Source: Agromyces flavus
GTDB taxonomy: Bacteria; Actinomycetota; Actinomycetes; Actinomycetales; Microbacteriaceae
Assembly (NCBI RefSeq): GCF_900104685.1
Contig: NZ_LT629755.1
Span: 1,674,001-1,738,000, forward strand
Direction of reading: 5' to 3'
Length of the DNA stretch: 64,000 nucleotides
Part shown: piece by piece, positions 54,006 to 63,256 of the stretch
How positions within the stretch are numbered: position 1 is the stretch's first letter
Layout: the number at the start of each line of letters is the position of its first letter
The notes under the pieces: generated by a model
What the model was told of the DNA's origin: nothing
Database searches by the model: none
What the model saw: only the letters and a program-made list of their open reading frames with translations
Position numbers and translations under genes: made by a program

Positions 54006-54973
54006 CCGGCCTGCCTCGCGGAGGGCGGCGGCGTCTCGATGAGCACCTGGGCGATGAGGTTGGACGCCGTCACGCCGTCGAACTCGGCCTCGGGGTCGAG
54101 GATGAGGCGGTGCGCGAGCACGGGCTCGGCGAGCGCCTTGACGTCGTCGGGCACCACGTAGTGGCGCCCGCGTCCGGCCGCATGGGTCTTCGCGGTGCGC
54201 ACCAGGGCGAGCGCTCCTCGCACGCTGACGCCGAGGCGCACCTCCTTGGCCGTCCGCGTGGCGTCCACGAGGCGCGACACGTAGTCGTGGATGGTCGGGT
54301 CGACGTAGACCGTGCGCGCGAGCGCGGTCATCTCGACGATCTCCTCGGCGCGCAGGCGCGCTTCGATGCGCTGGTCGTGCGCTCGCTGGTCGGTGCCCTC
54401 GAGGATCCGGATCGTCGAGGCGTGGTCGGGGTAGCCGATGGACGTGCGCATGAGGAACCGGTCCAGCTGCGCCTCGGGGAGCCGATAGGTGCCGGCCTGC
54501 TCGACCGGATTCTGCGTGGCGATCACCATGAAGGGACGGCCGACCGGGTGGGTCTGCCCGTCGACCGTGACCTGGCCCTCCTCCATCACCTCGAGCAGCG
54601 CGGACTGCGTCTTCGGGCTCGCCCGATTGATCTCGTCGGCGAGCACGATGTTGGCGAACACGGGTCCCGGATGGAACTCGAAGACGCCCGACCGCTGGTC
54701 GTACACGGAGACGCCGGTGATGTCGCCCGGCAGCAGGTCGGGAGTGAACTGCACGCGATTGCTCCCGCCGTCGACGGACTGCGCCATCGCACGCGCCAGG
54801 GAGGTCTTGCCGGTGCCGGGGACGTCCTCGAGGAGCAGGTGGCCGTCGCTGAGCAGCGCCGTGAACGCGAGTCGGATGACGCGGTTCTTGCCCAGCAGGA
54901 CCTCCTCGACGGCACCGACGAGCCGGTCGAGGTTGGCGGCGAATCGCGTCGCCTCCTCCGGAGTCATGGTCAT
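54002..54973 (-). CDS. MoxR-family AAA+ ATPase
   Basis: 323 residues. Walker A 'LEDVPGTGKTSLARAMA' (49-65), Walker B 'VLADEINRASPKTQSALLEVMEEG' near 110-133 with the MoxR beta-hairpin 'TVDGQTHPVGRPF', sensor 1 'MVIATQNPVEQAGTYRLPEAQLDRF' in two parts. MoxR ATPases act as chaperones that assemble or activate partners with VWA domains such as the DUF58 protein. Starts 20 bases after the FN3/Ig protein gene. Confidence 0.95.
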   Translation of the reverse strand: MTMTPEEATRFAANLDRLVGAVEEVLLGKNRVIRLAFTALLSDGHLLLEDVPGTGKTSLARAMAQSVDGGSNRVQFTPDLLPGDITGVSVYDQRSGVFEFHPGPVFANIVLADEINRASPKTQSALLEVMEEGQVTVDGQTHPVGRPFMVIATQNPVEQAGTYRLPEAQLDRFLMRTSIGYPDHASTIRILEGTDQRAHDQRIEARLRAEEIVEMTALARTVYVDPTIHDYVSRLVDATRTAKEVRLGVSVRGALALVRTAKTHAAGRGRHYVVPDDVKALAEPVLAHRLILDPEAEFDGVTASNLIAQVLIETPPPSARQAG

Positions 54974-54992
54974 GCGTGCTCCTCCCCTGAGC

Positions 54993-57900
54993 TCATCGGG
55001 CCTCGAACCTCGCGGTCACGCCGGCCACCTCGACATCCAACCAGACCCGGTCGCCGGCCTTGGCACCGGGCACCTGGCACGAGGTCGCGGTCTGCGCCAC
55101 GCGGCCGACGCGGTCGCCGTCGGTGCCGCAGCGGAACGCGGCGGGCAGTCCGTTGTTCGCCGGGGCACCCGTCCACGACCACGTCGTCGTCGCGGCGTCG
55201 TAGGTGCGCCCGGGCAGGGCGAACGTCAACGTCGGGGACTCCCCCGATGGCAGCGTCTGGGACCAGGGACCGCATGAGCCCCACACCGAGCAGGCGCGGA
55301 CCTGGAATCGCGCGGTCTGGCCGAACGGGCGGTTCAGCAGCTGGCGCAGCCAACCCGACCCGTTGAAGTCGCGCGCGGTGCCGACGCGCGCACCGCTCGC
55401 GTCGACCGCGATGATCTGCAGGCGCTGCGATCCGGCGTCGACGTCGTCGATGTAGCGATCCCACGTCTCGGCGTTGAGCCACGCCATCTCGCTCCGCACG
55501 TCGCCCACCCCACCCGGCGCGGGGCGCACGACCGTCCCCGCGACGTCGGTGTGCACGCAACCGGCGCGGTTGAAGCCCCACACGATGAACGAGTACCGCG
55601 CGGATTCGGTGATCGTCCCCGCGAACTGGACGCTCGCGGCATCCGGACCCACCCGCACCATCTCGGCCACGACGCCGCCGACGGCCGGCGCCACGACCGT
55701 CCCGGGTGCGGGAGAGGTCACGGAGCACGCCTGCGCGCCCGTGGGAACCGACGACTCGCCCTCGACGAGTCGCTGCACGAAGTAGCCGGCGATCGGATCG
55801 CCGTTGCCGCCGAACGGAGACCACGACACGACCACCGAACCCGCGGCCGCATCGGCGGTGACCGAGATGTCGCCCGCGACGGGCGAGCCGAACGGCGTGC
55901 CCGTCGTGCTCGCCTCGGTCCACGCGGCGAGGGCCGGGAAGGCGCCGTTGCGCGCGCTGACCGAGACCTCGACCGTGCTGCCGTTCGCGAGTTCCTGCGA
56001 GTCGATCGAGCAGAGCGAGGCCGTGCACGCGCGGGACGCCGGGATCTCGACGGGTGCACCGGCGACGTCGACGACGTACGACTGCACCGCGCTGCCGGCG
56101 CCCGTGCCGACGGGAAGCCACTGCACGCGGAGGCGGCCGTCGAGCGGGAGCGCCTGCAGGCCCGACGCCGGCGCCGGGATCACGTCGGACCACACGGGCG
56201 TCGCGAGCTGCGCGGCATCCGAGAGCCCGATGCCGTTGCGGGCCTGGATGCTCACCTCGACGGCCGCGCCCGGACCGTTCCCGGGGGTCGGGATGGTGCA
56301 CGTCGTCGCGGCGCATTCGCTGGCGCCGATCTCCGCGCCGCTCGACGGGTCGAGCAAGGCGATGCGATACCCCTCGATCGGCGAGTTGTTCGCTGCTCCG
56401 GCGGCGAAGGCCACGTCGATCGCGCCGTCCTGGAAGGCGGTCATGCGCGCGTCGGCGACCGGGTCGGGTCGGTCCTGGACCGAGATCGTGGCCGTGCCCC
56501 ACGAGTAGCGGCTCGGATCGCCGGTCGCGTCGGCCACCTGGTACTGGATCGTCGTGTTCACGGGGGCCGCACCCTCGGACACGGCGACGGCGAGCCGCGA
56601 TCGATCGTCGCTCGGCGTCACGGACACCCCCGCCGGCAGGCTCGAGGCGTCGAGCCCTCGCACGCCGACGACGCGGAGCGGCGTGTCGGGGAACGGGTTG
56701 CCCGCCGCGTCGTTCGCGAGCACATCGACCGTCGTGGTCTGGCCGCGCGGGGCCACGGCGAGGTCGGGCGCGGGCTGGGCGACGGGTCGCGTGGAGGGCA
56801 CGACCTCGAGCTGGATCCGTCCGGCCGTGCCCTCGACGTCGCCGGCCGAGACGGCGATGCCGACCGACGCGCGCGTGCCCTTCGGCGTGGATTCGGACGT
56901 GGTGACCCGCAGCTCCTGGCCGTCGAGCGCGACGTCGAAGCCCGACGGCACCTCGCCGACCACGGCGAACTGCAGCGGGGGGCCGCCCTCGTCGGGCCGG
57001 CTCGTGAGTCGCACGAGGTCGATCGTGCGCGACTCACCCGGTTCGAATGGCAGGACGCCGCCGACGAAGGTCGGCGGCTGCCCCGGCTCGGGGAGCACCT
57101 CGATCGGGATGACGATGGTCCCGGTGCGGCCCTCCGGGTCGTCGACCGACTCGCCGTCGGTCACCGTGAAGGAGATCGACGCCGGGCCGAAGTAGCCCTC
57201 CTCGCTCCGATACCGCACGGTGTCGGCATCGACGACCAGGTCGCTGCCGTCGTCGTGCGATGCCCGCACCGTCGCGGCATCCGTCAAGCGCACGGGCCGA
57301 CCGGACGCCGCGACGACGTAGTCCTCGAGTTCGAGCACCGCCTCCTCGCCGGTGGCGACGCGCACCTCCGGGGCGTCGCGCCGCAGCTGCGGGAGGGCGT
57401 CGTCGCGCCCGGGAACCCAGACGAAGGCGTAGGCCCGGACGCCGGGGTCCTCGGGATGGCCGACGGAGAACGGCACGATGCGCCGACGATCCTGCACTTC
57501 GATGCTGATCGAGCCGTCACCGGTGACGCGTGCGCCGTCGTCGTAGCCGTCGACGAGCGCCACGTCGGCGTCGCCGGCATCGGCGTCGGCGATGAACACG
57601 CCGTCGAGGACGTCGACGTCGACCTGCTCCTCCTCGAGCACGTCGCTGAGGCTGAGCACGACGTCGGAAGCCTCGGGCCGGGAGAGCGGGGCGTCGGCGT
57701 CCGCCTCGATCCGCAGGAACGTCGACGCGGTTCCGAGCCGGGCGTTCTCGATCGCGTAGATGAAGCCGTACTGCCCCTCGCGGTCGGGGACCTCGACCCT
57801 GATCTCGCGACCGCGGTCGCGGATCTTCGCGGTCGCGCCGCCCGTGACCTCCTCGACCGAGACGACCTTGAGCGTCGAGCCGTCGGGGTCGGAGTCGTTC

Positions 57901-60878
57901 TCGAGCACGCGCACCGCGACCGTGCGGCCCGGGCGGACCGTCACGGAATCGTCGACCGCGACCGGTGAGCGCGCGCCGCCGAGTCCCGGTGCGACGCCGA
58001 CCCGGACCGTGCCGGTCGCGCGCGCGCCGAGCGCGTCGACCACGGCGTACGAGAAGGTGTCGGTGCCGGCCGAGTACTCCCCCGCCCGGTACTCGAGCCA
58101 GTCGGGTCCGCGCGAGACGACCGAGCCGCGCTCGGGATTCGACTCCTGACCGAGCAGCTGCACGGAGTCGCCGTCGGGATCGGTGCCGCCGAGCGGGATC
58201 GGGATGCGCACGGTGTCGCCGGACAGCACCCGCGCCGTCGCCGTGCGGGGCACGGGGGCCGCGTTGGTCTGCGCGTCGGCCTCGCGCACGGTGATCGCCA
58301 CGGACGCCGTGGCGAACTGGCCGTCGGGTCCCTCCACGCGGTAGACCGCCTCGAACTCGCCGGGACGATCCGGAGCGTGGTAGCGGAGCCGGTCCCCGGA
58401 GGTGAAGAGGAGCCCCGCCTGCGGCGGGGTCACGAGGTCGGCGGCGAGCGTGAGCGCGTCGCCGTCGGGATGCGTGTCGTTGTCGAGCACGGCGATGTCG
58501 ATCACGTCACCGGTGCGCGCCGAGGCGGTGTCGGCGACCGCGACCGGCGGCTGGAACTGCGCGGGCGTGGGCACCTCGACCACCGTGACCTCGCCCTCGG
58601 CGTCGGCGAGGCCGTTGCTCACGCGGTACCCGAACGTCGCGGAGCCCGTCGGGAGCGGGCGCGTGAGCGTGACGCGCAGCACGCGGTGGTCGACGATCTC
58701 GACGCGCACGCCGGGGTCGTCGGGCGCACGGCCCGGGCCGGTGATGATGAGCACGCCACCGATCGGATCGATGTCCGTCGCGAGGACGTCGACCTCCATC
58801 GGGTGGTCCTGCCGGAGGAACGCCGTGTGCGGCACCGTGATCGGCGTGGTGTCCCGTTCCGGTGGGGCGGACACCTCGACTCGGACGCGACCGGTCGCCG
58901 TCTTCGCACCATCCGTCACGGTGTACTCGAGGTAGTGCGTGCGGATCGCCTCGCCGACGAATCGGAAGGTGCCGCCGTCGAAGTCGGGCGTGATCCTCGC
59001 CTCGGGCTTCGCGGGCACGGCCGACAAGCGCGCCTCGCCAGAGCCGCCTCGAACGTGCCGGAGCGGTTCGAGCACGATCTCCTCGCCGAGGGTCGCGAGC
59101 ACGACGAACGCGTCGGCGACGAGCGGGGCCTCGCCCGTCCGCCGAACCGACATCGTGAGCACGCCGACGCCGTCGGCCCGGCCGTCCGACACGACGAGCG
59201 AGACGGCACGCGTGGAGCCCTCGCCACCGCGTTCGTCGAAGAGGACGACGCCCTCGGCGGTCGACGTCACGGCGTCGGGTTCGTCGACGCCCGCCGCCCG
59301 GAGGAAGACCGGGTCCCCGTCGGGATCGACCCATTCGCCGAGGACCGGGACGGTCGCTCGCCCGGTCACCTCGACGACGGCGCGACCCTCGCGAACCTGC
59401 TTGGGCGGCGAGTTCTCGTCGGGTGCGCGCACGGTCACCGTGATCCTCGCCTGGGCGGTCCCTCCCCGGCCGTCGTCGATCGTGTACCGGAGGCCGAACG
59501 TGCCGGTCGCCGCGTCGTCGAGCGTGAGCTGGACCTGCTGCTGGTTGGCGACCAGGTCGAGATGGGCGCCGTCGGGCAGGTCGCCGTCGACCGACGAGAC
59601 GATGAGCACGTCGCCGTTGGCGTCGTAGTCGTTGAGGAGCACGGGGAGCAGGGTCGAGCGACCGGGGCGCGCGCCGAAGTCGTCGTCGACCGCGACGGGC
59701 GCCACCTGGCTCTTCTCGATGGTCGGGTCGGCCTCGGGATCGTTCTGCTCGATGGTCTCGTCGTCGCGCTCGACCTCGAGCAGGTCGGCCCAGTTGTCGA
59801 TGACGCCGTAGTCCTCGGATGCCGCCCAGCTGCGGCCGGAGCGTCGGTCGTTCACCACGAGCGCATCGCCGTTCGCGAGGAAGGTCAGCGGCGCGCCGCG
59901 GGCGGCGCGGTCCAGTCTCACCGGCTCCCCCTTGGCCTCGCCGCATGCGCGCCACGCGGTGCCGTCGCCCCAGGCGGCGTGCAGGCAGCCGTGGTGGCGC
60001 ACGGGTTGGGCAGGCGTACCGGATGCCTCGTCGTACCGGATCCGGGGCTCCGACCCGTCGAACGGCACCTCGACGAGCCCCCGACGGGTGGCGAGCACCA
60101 CCGCGTCGGCGGCACCGGACGGTCGCTGCAACGCGAGGGTCTCGCCCGGGTCCGCGAAGTCCGACAGGTCGACGTCTGCGGCGCCCTCGCGGTGCAGCAC
60201 CAGGGCGCGCTCGTCGAGCACGGCCCAGCGACCGCCGACCGAGGTCACCTGGGCGGGGGCGCCCTCCTCCAACCGCCCGAGCTCCCACGTCGCATCCGCC
60301 GAATCCGGGTCGTCGGCGGAGACCCGGACCACCTTGCCGGTCGACGGCGTGAACGCGGTGATCCGCCCGGCCTCGTCGACCGCGATGACGGAACCGGCGC
60401 CGAACGTGAACGCCGCATCCTCGTCGCTCTCGAACTCGGCGAACGCCTCGACCGGCACGACCCACAGGGACCCGTCCGCGGTGACGACCACGCGATCTCC
60501 GGCGAGCGCGATGTCGGGCTCGTCGGGCGGGACCGCGACGGTCTCGGAGACGCGCGAGATGGTGGGGTCGACGATGCCGACGCTCGCCCGGCTGCGATCG
60601 AGCACCAGCACGGTCGAGCCCCGCTGCACGACCTCGGCCTGCGCCCCGCCGCCCGTCTCGACCACCGAATTCAGTTCGAGCACCGCGGTGTTCGCACGAC
60701 CGACGGACTGTTCGGTGTCGTTGGCCACCCAGACGGCCGCGTCCCCGAGGTCGACCCGCTGGGCGGTGTACCCGCCGGACGCGATGGCGACGCCGGCCGC
60801 GAGCCCGACCACGGCGGCGATCGAGACGACGGTGAGCACCGCGGACCGGCGCCGCCGCCAGAGTGCCAGGGGGTCCAT
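54993..60878 (-). CDS. Giant surface protein with Ig-like (cadherin-like) repeats and FN3 domains
   Basis: 1961 residues; the ATG at 60878 shares one base with the kinase stop. One membrane helix at about 12-34 leaves nearly the whole protein outside. Residues ~40-375 look like a WD-type propeller. From ~390 to ~1460 there are about eight Ig-like repeats of the 'VLxNDxDPDGDxL' kind ('VAVDDSVTVRPGRTVAVRVL', 'VLDNDTHPDGDALTL'). Three FN3 domains follow at ~1469-1800 with paired cysteines, then a last domain ending 'VEVAGVTARFEAR'. It matches the FN3 member of bifidobacterial PFNA clusters. Role: probably adhesion or cell-wall scaffold contacting the kinase ectodomain. Confidence 0.88.
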   Translation of the reverse strand: MDPLALWRRRRSAVLTVVSIAAVVGLAAGVAIASGGYTAQRVDLGDAAVWVANDTEQSVGRANTAVLELNSVVETGGGAQAEVVQRGSTVLVLDRSRASVGIVDPTISRVSETVAVPPDEPDIALAGDRVVVTADGSLWVVPVEAFAEFESDEDAAFTFGAGSVIAVDEAGRITAFTPSTGKVVRVSADDPDSADATWELGRLEEGAPAQVTSVGGRWAVLDERALVLHREGAADVDLSDFADPGETLALQRPSGAADAVVLATRRGLVEVPFDGSEPRIRYDEASGTPAQPVRHHGCLHAAWGDGTAWRACGEAKGEPVRLDRAARGAPLTFLANGDALVVNDRRSGRSWAASEDYGVIDNWADLLEVERDDETIEQNDPEADPTIEKSQVAPVAVDDDFGARPGRSTLLPVLLNDYDANGDVLIVSSVDGDLPDGAHLDLVANQQQVQLTLDDAATGTFGLRYTIDDGRGGTAQARITVTVRAPDENSPPKQVREGRAVVEVTGRATVPVLGEWVDPDGDPVFLRAAGVDEPDAVTSTAEGVVLFDERGGEGSTRAVSLVVSDGRADGVGVLTMSVRRTGEAPLVADAFVVLATLGEEIVLEPLRHVRGGSGEARLSAVPAKPEARITPDFDGGTFRFVGEAIRTHYLEYTVTDGAKTATGRVRVEVSAPPERDTTPITVPHTAFLRQDHPMEVDVLATDIDPIGGVLIITGPGRAPDDPGVRVEIVDHRVLRVTLTRPLPTGSATFGYRVSNGLADAEGEVTVVEVPTPAQFQPPVAVADTASARTGDVIDIAVLDNDTHPDGDALTLAADLVTPPQAGLLFTSGDRLRYHAPDRPGEFEAVYRVEGPDGQFATASVAITVREADAQTNAAPVPRTATARVLSGDTVRIPIPLGGTDPDGDSVQLLGQESNPERGSVVSRGPDWLEYRAGEYSAGTDTFSYAVVDALGARATGTVRVGVAPGLGGARSPVAVDDSVTVRPGRTVAVRVLENDSDPDGSTLKVVSVEEVTGGATAKIRDRGREIRVEVPDREGQYGFIYAIENARLGTASTFLRIEADADAPLSRPEASDVVLSLSDVLEEEQVDVDVLDGVFIADADAGDADVALVDGYDDGARVTGDGSISIEVQDRRRIVPFSVGHPEDPGVRAYAFVWVPGRDDALPQLRRDAPEVRVATGEEAVLELEDYVVAASGRPVRLTDAATVRASHDDGSDLVVDADTVRYRSEEGYFGPASISFTVTDGESVDDPEGRTGTIVIPIEVLPEPGQPPTFVGGVLPFEPGESRTIDLVRLTSRPDEGGPPLQFAVVGEVPSGFDVALDGQELRVTTSESTPKGTRASVGIAVSAGDVEGTAGRIQLEVVPSTRPVAQPAPDLAVAPRGQTTTVDVLANDAAGNPFPDTPLRVVGVRGLDASSLPAGVSVTPSDDRSRLAVAVSEGAAPVNTTIQYQVADATGDPSRYSWGTATISVQDRPDPVADARMTAFQDGAIDVAFAAGAANNSPIEGYRIALLDPSSGAEIGASECAATTCTIPTPGNGPGAAVEVSIQARNGIGLSDAAQLATPVWSDVIPAPASGLQALPLDGRLRVQWLPVGTGAGSAVQSYVVDVAGAPVEIPASRACTASLCSIDSQELANGSTVEVSVSARNGAFPALAAWTEASTTGTPFGSPVAGDISVTADAAAGSVVVSWSPFGGNGDPIAGYFVQRLVEGESSVPTGAQACSVTSPAPGTVVAPAVGGVVAEMVRVGPDAASVQFAGTITESARYSFIVWGFNRAGCVHTDVAGTVVRPAPGGVGDVRSEMAWLNAETWDRYIDDVDAGSQRLQIIAVDASGARVGTARDFNGSGWLRQLLNRPFGQTARFQVRACSVWGSCGPWSQTLPSGESPTLTFALPGRTYDAATTTWSWTGAPANNGLPAAFRCGTDGDRVGRVAQTATSCQVPGAKAGDRVWLDVEVAGVTARFEAR

Positions 60879-62290
60879 CAGCGTGCCTCGACCTCGGCGC
60901 AGCGCTCGGCGCTCGGGGTGCCGGACTTGCCGTCGCGCGCCACCGCGACCGTGGCGCACACGCGCCCGGATTCGCCGGCCGCCACCGTGAGCGTCGCCTC
61001 CTCCTGCGGAGGCCGTGCGCTTCCGTCGATCGTGACCACGTAGCTGTCGCCTTGCCGCAGCCCGCCCGGATCATCCCACGAGAACACCACGGCCGCGCCA
61101 TCCGTCACCGCCTTGACGTCGGTGACCACCGGGATGCCGCCGGCCCCGCGTACGAGCGTGAGCAGCCCGGCCACCACGAGCGCGACGAACACGGCGGCCG
61201 CGACACCGACGCCGAGCAGCAGCCTCCGCGTCGTCGGCGGCGCGCTCCGGCTTCGTCCGGACATCGAGCCGTGCGAGCGGGAGTCGGCGGTCCGCGTCGA
61301 GGGACGGGCCGCGGTCGAGGCGCGACGGCGACGGCGACGCGACGACGAGGTCTCGACGACCGAACCCGCCCCGAGTCGCGTGCGCTCGTCGAGGTCGACC
61401 GCCGTCGCGATGGCCCAGTCGTCCATCGCCACCTCGAGCGGTGTCTGGGGCAGCGCAAGCTCCTCCTCGACGGCCTGCAGGTCGCGGATGAACTCCAGCG
61501 CGCTCGCCTGGCGAGCCGAGGGCCGCTTCGACATCGAGCGCGCGAGCACCGCCTCGAGGCTCGCGGGCACGTCGGCGCGGCCCGTGGGCGGCACCTTCGC
61601 CTTCTCGATGCGAGTCACGAGCGCCATGGTCCCGTTGTCGCCGCCCGGGACCTCGAAGGGGCTGCGACCCGCGAGCAGCGAGTAGACGGTCGCGCCGAGC
61701 GACCACACCTCGCTCGCGACGGTGCCCGCGACCTCGTCGAGCAGCACCTCGGGCGCCGACCACGGGACGGAGAGGCCCACCGCCTCGCTGGACTCGGCCT
61801 GTCCGAGGGTCGAGGCGATCCCGAAGTCGGACAGCACCGGATGGCCGTACGCCGTGGTCAGGATGTTCGACGGCTTGATGTCGCGGTGGAGGACGCCCTG
61901 ACGGTGCGCGGTCTCGACGGCGCTCGCGATGCGGACGCCGATCGAGAGGACCTCGGCGATGGGGAGCTGGACGGCCCGGTACCGCTGGCCCAGCGTGGCG
62001 GAGCAGTACTCCATGACGAGATAGGGCCGGCCGTCGGCGGCGACGCTGGCCTGGTAGACCGTGAGGATCGACGGATGGCTCGACAGCTGCGCCATGAGGT
62101 TGGCCTCGGCCTGGAACATCTGGCGCACCTCGTCGTTGACGACCTCGGCGAGGAGCACCTTCACCGCCACGAGGCGACGGGGCATGTTCTGCTCGTAGAG
62201 GAACACGTCGGCGAACCCGCCTGATCCGAGCACGCGGATGAAGGAAAACCCGGGCAGGTTCGGCGGCGTGGACGGAAGTCGCCTCGACAC
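60878..62290 (-). CDS. Transmembrane Ser/Thr protein kinase with extracellular FN3-like domain
   Basis: 470 residues from a GTG at 62290 with GGGAGG just before it. PknB-type kinase: P-loop 'LGSGGFADV' (21-29), Lys44, Glu62, catalytic 'HRDIKPSN' (135-142), 'DFG' (155-157) and 'WSAPEV'. A basic Ser/Arg-rich juxtamembrane stretch leads to one helix 'LLLGVGVAAAVFVALVVAGL' near 367-386. The extracellular part is a single FN3-like domain, not PASTA repeats, and it resembles the last domain of the adjacent surface protein. It corresponds to Pkb2 of bifidobacterial PFNA clusters. Preceded by a promoter and a 22-bp palindrome. Confidence 0.93.
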   Translation of the reverse strand: MSRRLPSTPPNLPGFSFIRVLGSGGFADVFLYEQNMPRRLVAVKVLLAEVVNDEVRQMFQAEANLMAQLSSHPSILTVYQASVAADGRPYLVMEYCSATLGQRYRAVQLPIAEVLSIGVRIASAVETAHRQGVLHRDIKPSNILTTAYGHPVLSDFGIASTLGQAESSEAVGLSVPWSAPEVLLDEVAGTVASEVWSLGATVYSLLAGRSPFEVPGGDNGTMALVTRIEKAKVPPTGRADVPASLEAVLARSMSKRPSARQASALEFIRDLQAVEEELALPQTPLEVAMDDWAIATAVDLDERTRLGAGSVVETSSSRRRRRRASTAARPSTRTADSRSHGSMSGRSRSAPPTTRRLLLGVGVAAAVFVALVVAGLLTLVRGAGGIPVVTDVKAVTDGAAVVFSWDDPGGLRQGDSYVVTIDGSARPPQEEATLTVAAGESGRVCATVAVARDGKSGTPSAERCAEVEAR

Positions 62291-62334
62291 GTTCCTCCCA
62301 GCGTCTCCTCGGGTGCCTGGGGTGCGGCGCACCG

Positions 62335-62356
62335 ATCGGACGCCGCGGCGTCCGAT
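62335..62356. promoter_or_regulatory. Perfect 22-bp palindrome in the kinase operon leader
   Basis: The halves 62335-62345 and 62346-62356 are exact reverse complements with no spacer. It lies just downstream of the predicted transcription start and about 45 bases before the kinase start codon. It overlaps a second short palindrome CGATGCATCG (62353-62362). Operator or leader hairpin; the binder is unknown. Confidence 0.6.
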
Positions 62357-62369
62357 GCATCGAACCCCA

Positions 62370-62397
62370 ATTGTAGGGTCGGCGGATGCCGTTGCCA
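62370..62397 (-). promoter_or_regulatory. Predicted promoter of the kinase-FN3-MoxR-DUF58 operon
   Basis: On the minus strand -10 TACAAT (62370-62375) is close to consensus, with -35 TGGCAA (62392-62397) 16 bases upstream. It is the only gap long enough for a promoter between the phosphatase gene and the rest of the block. Confidence 0.55.
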
Positions 62398-62446
62398 CGG
62401 CTGTTGTGGACGGGGTCGCCGCGCCCGACGGGGGCGCTCGCGAGGC

Positions 62447-63256
62447 TCAGCCGTCGGCGTCGGGTGCGCGCTCGGGCCGTGCCACGCGGAGCACGTCGAC
62501 GACCACGACCGTGACGTTGTCGCGACCGCCGTTCCCGACCGCGGCCTCGACGAGCTGGTGCACGGCCTGCTCGGGTCGCCGGCCCGAGATGAGGAAGTGG
62601 CGGATCCCGTACGAGGTCAGCTCCTTCGTGAGCCCGTCGGAGCAGACGAGCAGCCGCATGCCCTCCTCGAGCGCGATCGCCCGGTAGTCGGGGATCGGGG
62701 CCTCGTGGAAGCCCACGGCCCGCGTGATCACGTTGGAGTGGGGATGGGTGTCCGCCTCCTCGCGCGTGATCTGCCCGGCGTCGACCAGCTCCTGCACGAT
62801 CGAGTGGTCGACCGTCAATTGCTCGAGGACGCCGCCGACGAGCCGGTAGACGCGCGAGTCGCCGATGTTGAACACGATCCACGCGGGCTCGTCGCCGATC
62901 AGCCCGAGGGCGACGCCCGTGACGGTCGTCCCGCTCCCCTCGTCGGTGACGCCCGCGCCGCGGCCCATGTCCTGCACCGCGAGCCGCAGCGCGCCGTCGA
63001 TGTCGGGGGTGCCGAGTGCGGGCTTGCCGCCGTGCTCTGCGAGGCGGGTCACGACCGCGGCGCTCGCGAAGTCGCCGGCGGCATGGCCGCCCATGCCGTC
63101 GGCGACGGCGAAGATGGGCGCCTGGGCGACGAAGCTGTCCTCGTTGACGGCTCGACGCAGGCCGGTGTCGGTCGCGGCGGCCCATGAGAGGGTCACCTCG
63201 GTACCGTCGGGCAGGCTGACGCGATGGCGGGTGTTGGCGTTGCCGATCTGGGTCAC
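62447..63256 (-). CDS. PP2C-family Ser/Thr phosphatase
   Basis: 269 residues, soluble. Metal-binding motifs of PP2C/PPM are present: 'NEDSF' (38-42), 'VADGMGGHAAGDFAS' (51-65), 'GSGTTVTGVAL', 'FNIGDSRVYRL', 'CSDGLTKEL' and 'DNVTVVVVDV'. It should reverse the action of the kinase at 60878. The start overlaps the FHA gene stop (ATGA). Unlike mycobacterial PstP it has no membrane helix. Confidence 0.94.
   Translation of the reverse strand: MTQIGNANTRHRVSLPDGTEVTLSWAAATDTGLRRAVNEDSFVAQAPIFAVADGMGGHAAGDFASAAVVTRLAEHGGKPALGTPDIDGALRLAVQDMGRGAGVTDEGSGTTVTGVALGLIGDEPAWIVFNIGDSRVYRLVGGVLEQLTVDHSIVQELVDAGQITREEADTHPHSNVITRAVGFHEAPIPDYRAIALEEGMRLLVCSDGLTKELTSYGIRHFLISGRRPEQAVHQLVEAAVGNGGRDNVTVVVVDVLRVARPERAPDADG

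Noticed and set aside
56054-61043. Long plus-strand frames opposite the FN3/Ig gene
   Set aside because: Arg/Gly/Asp-rich shadow composition; the minus-strand gene has clear domains throughout.
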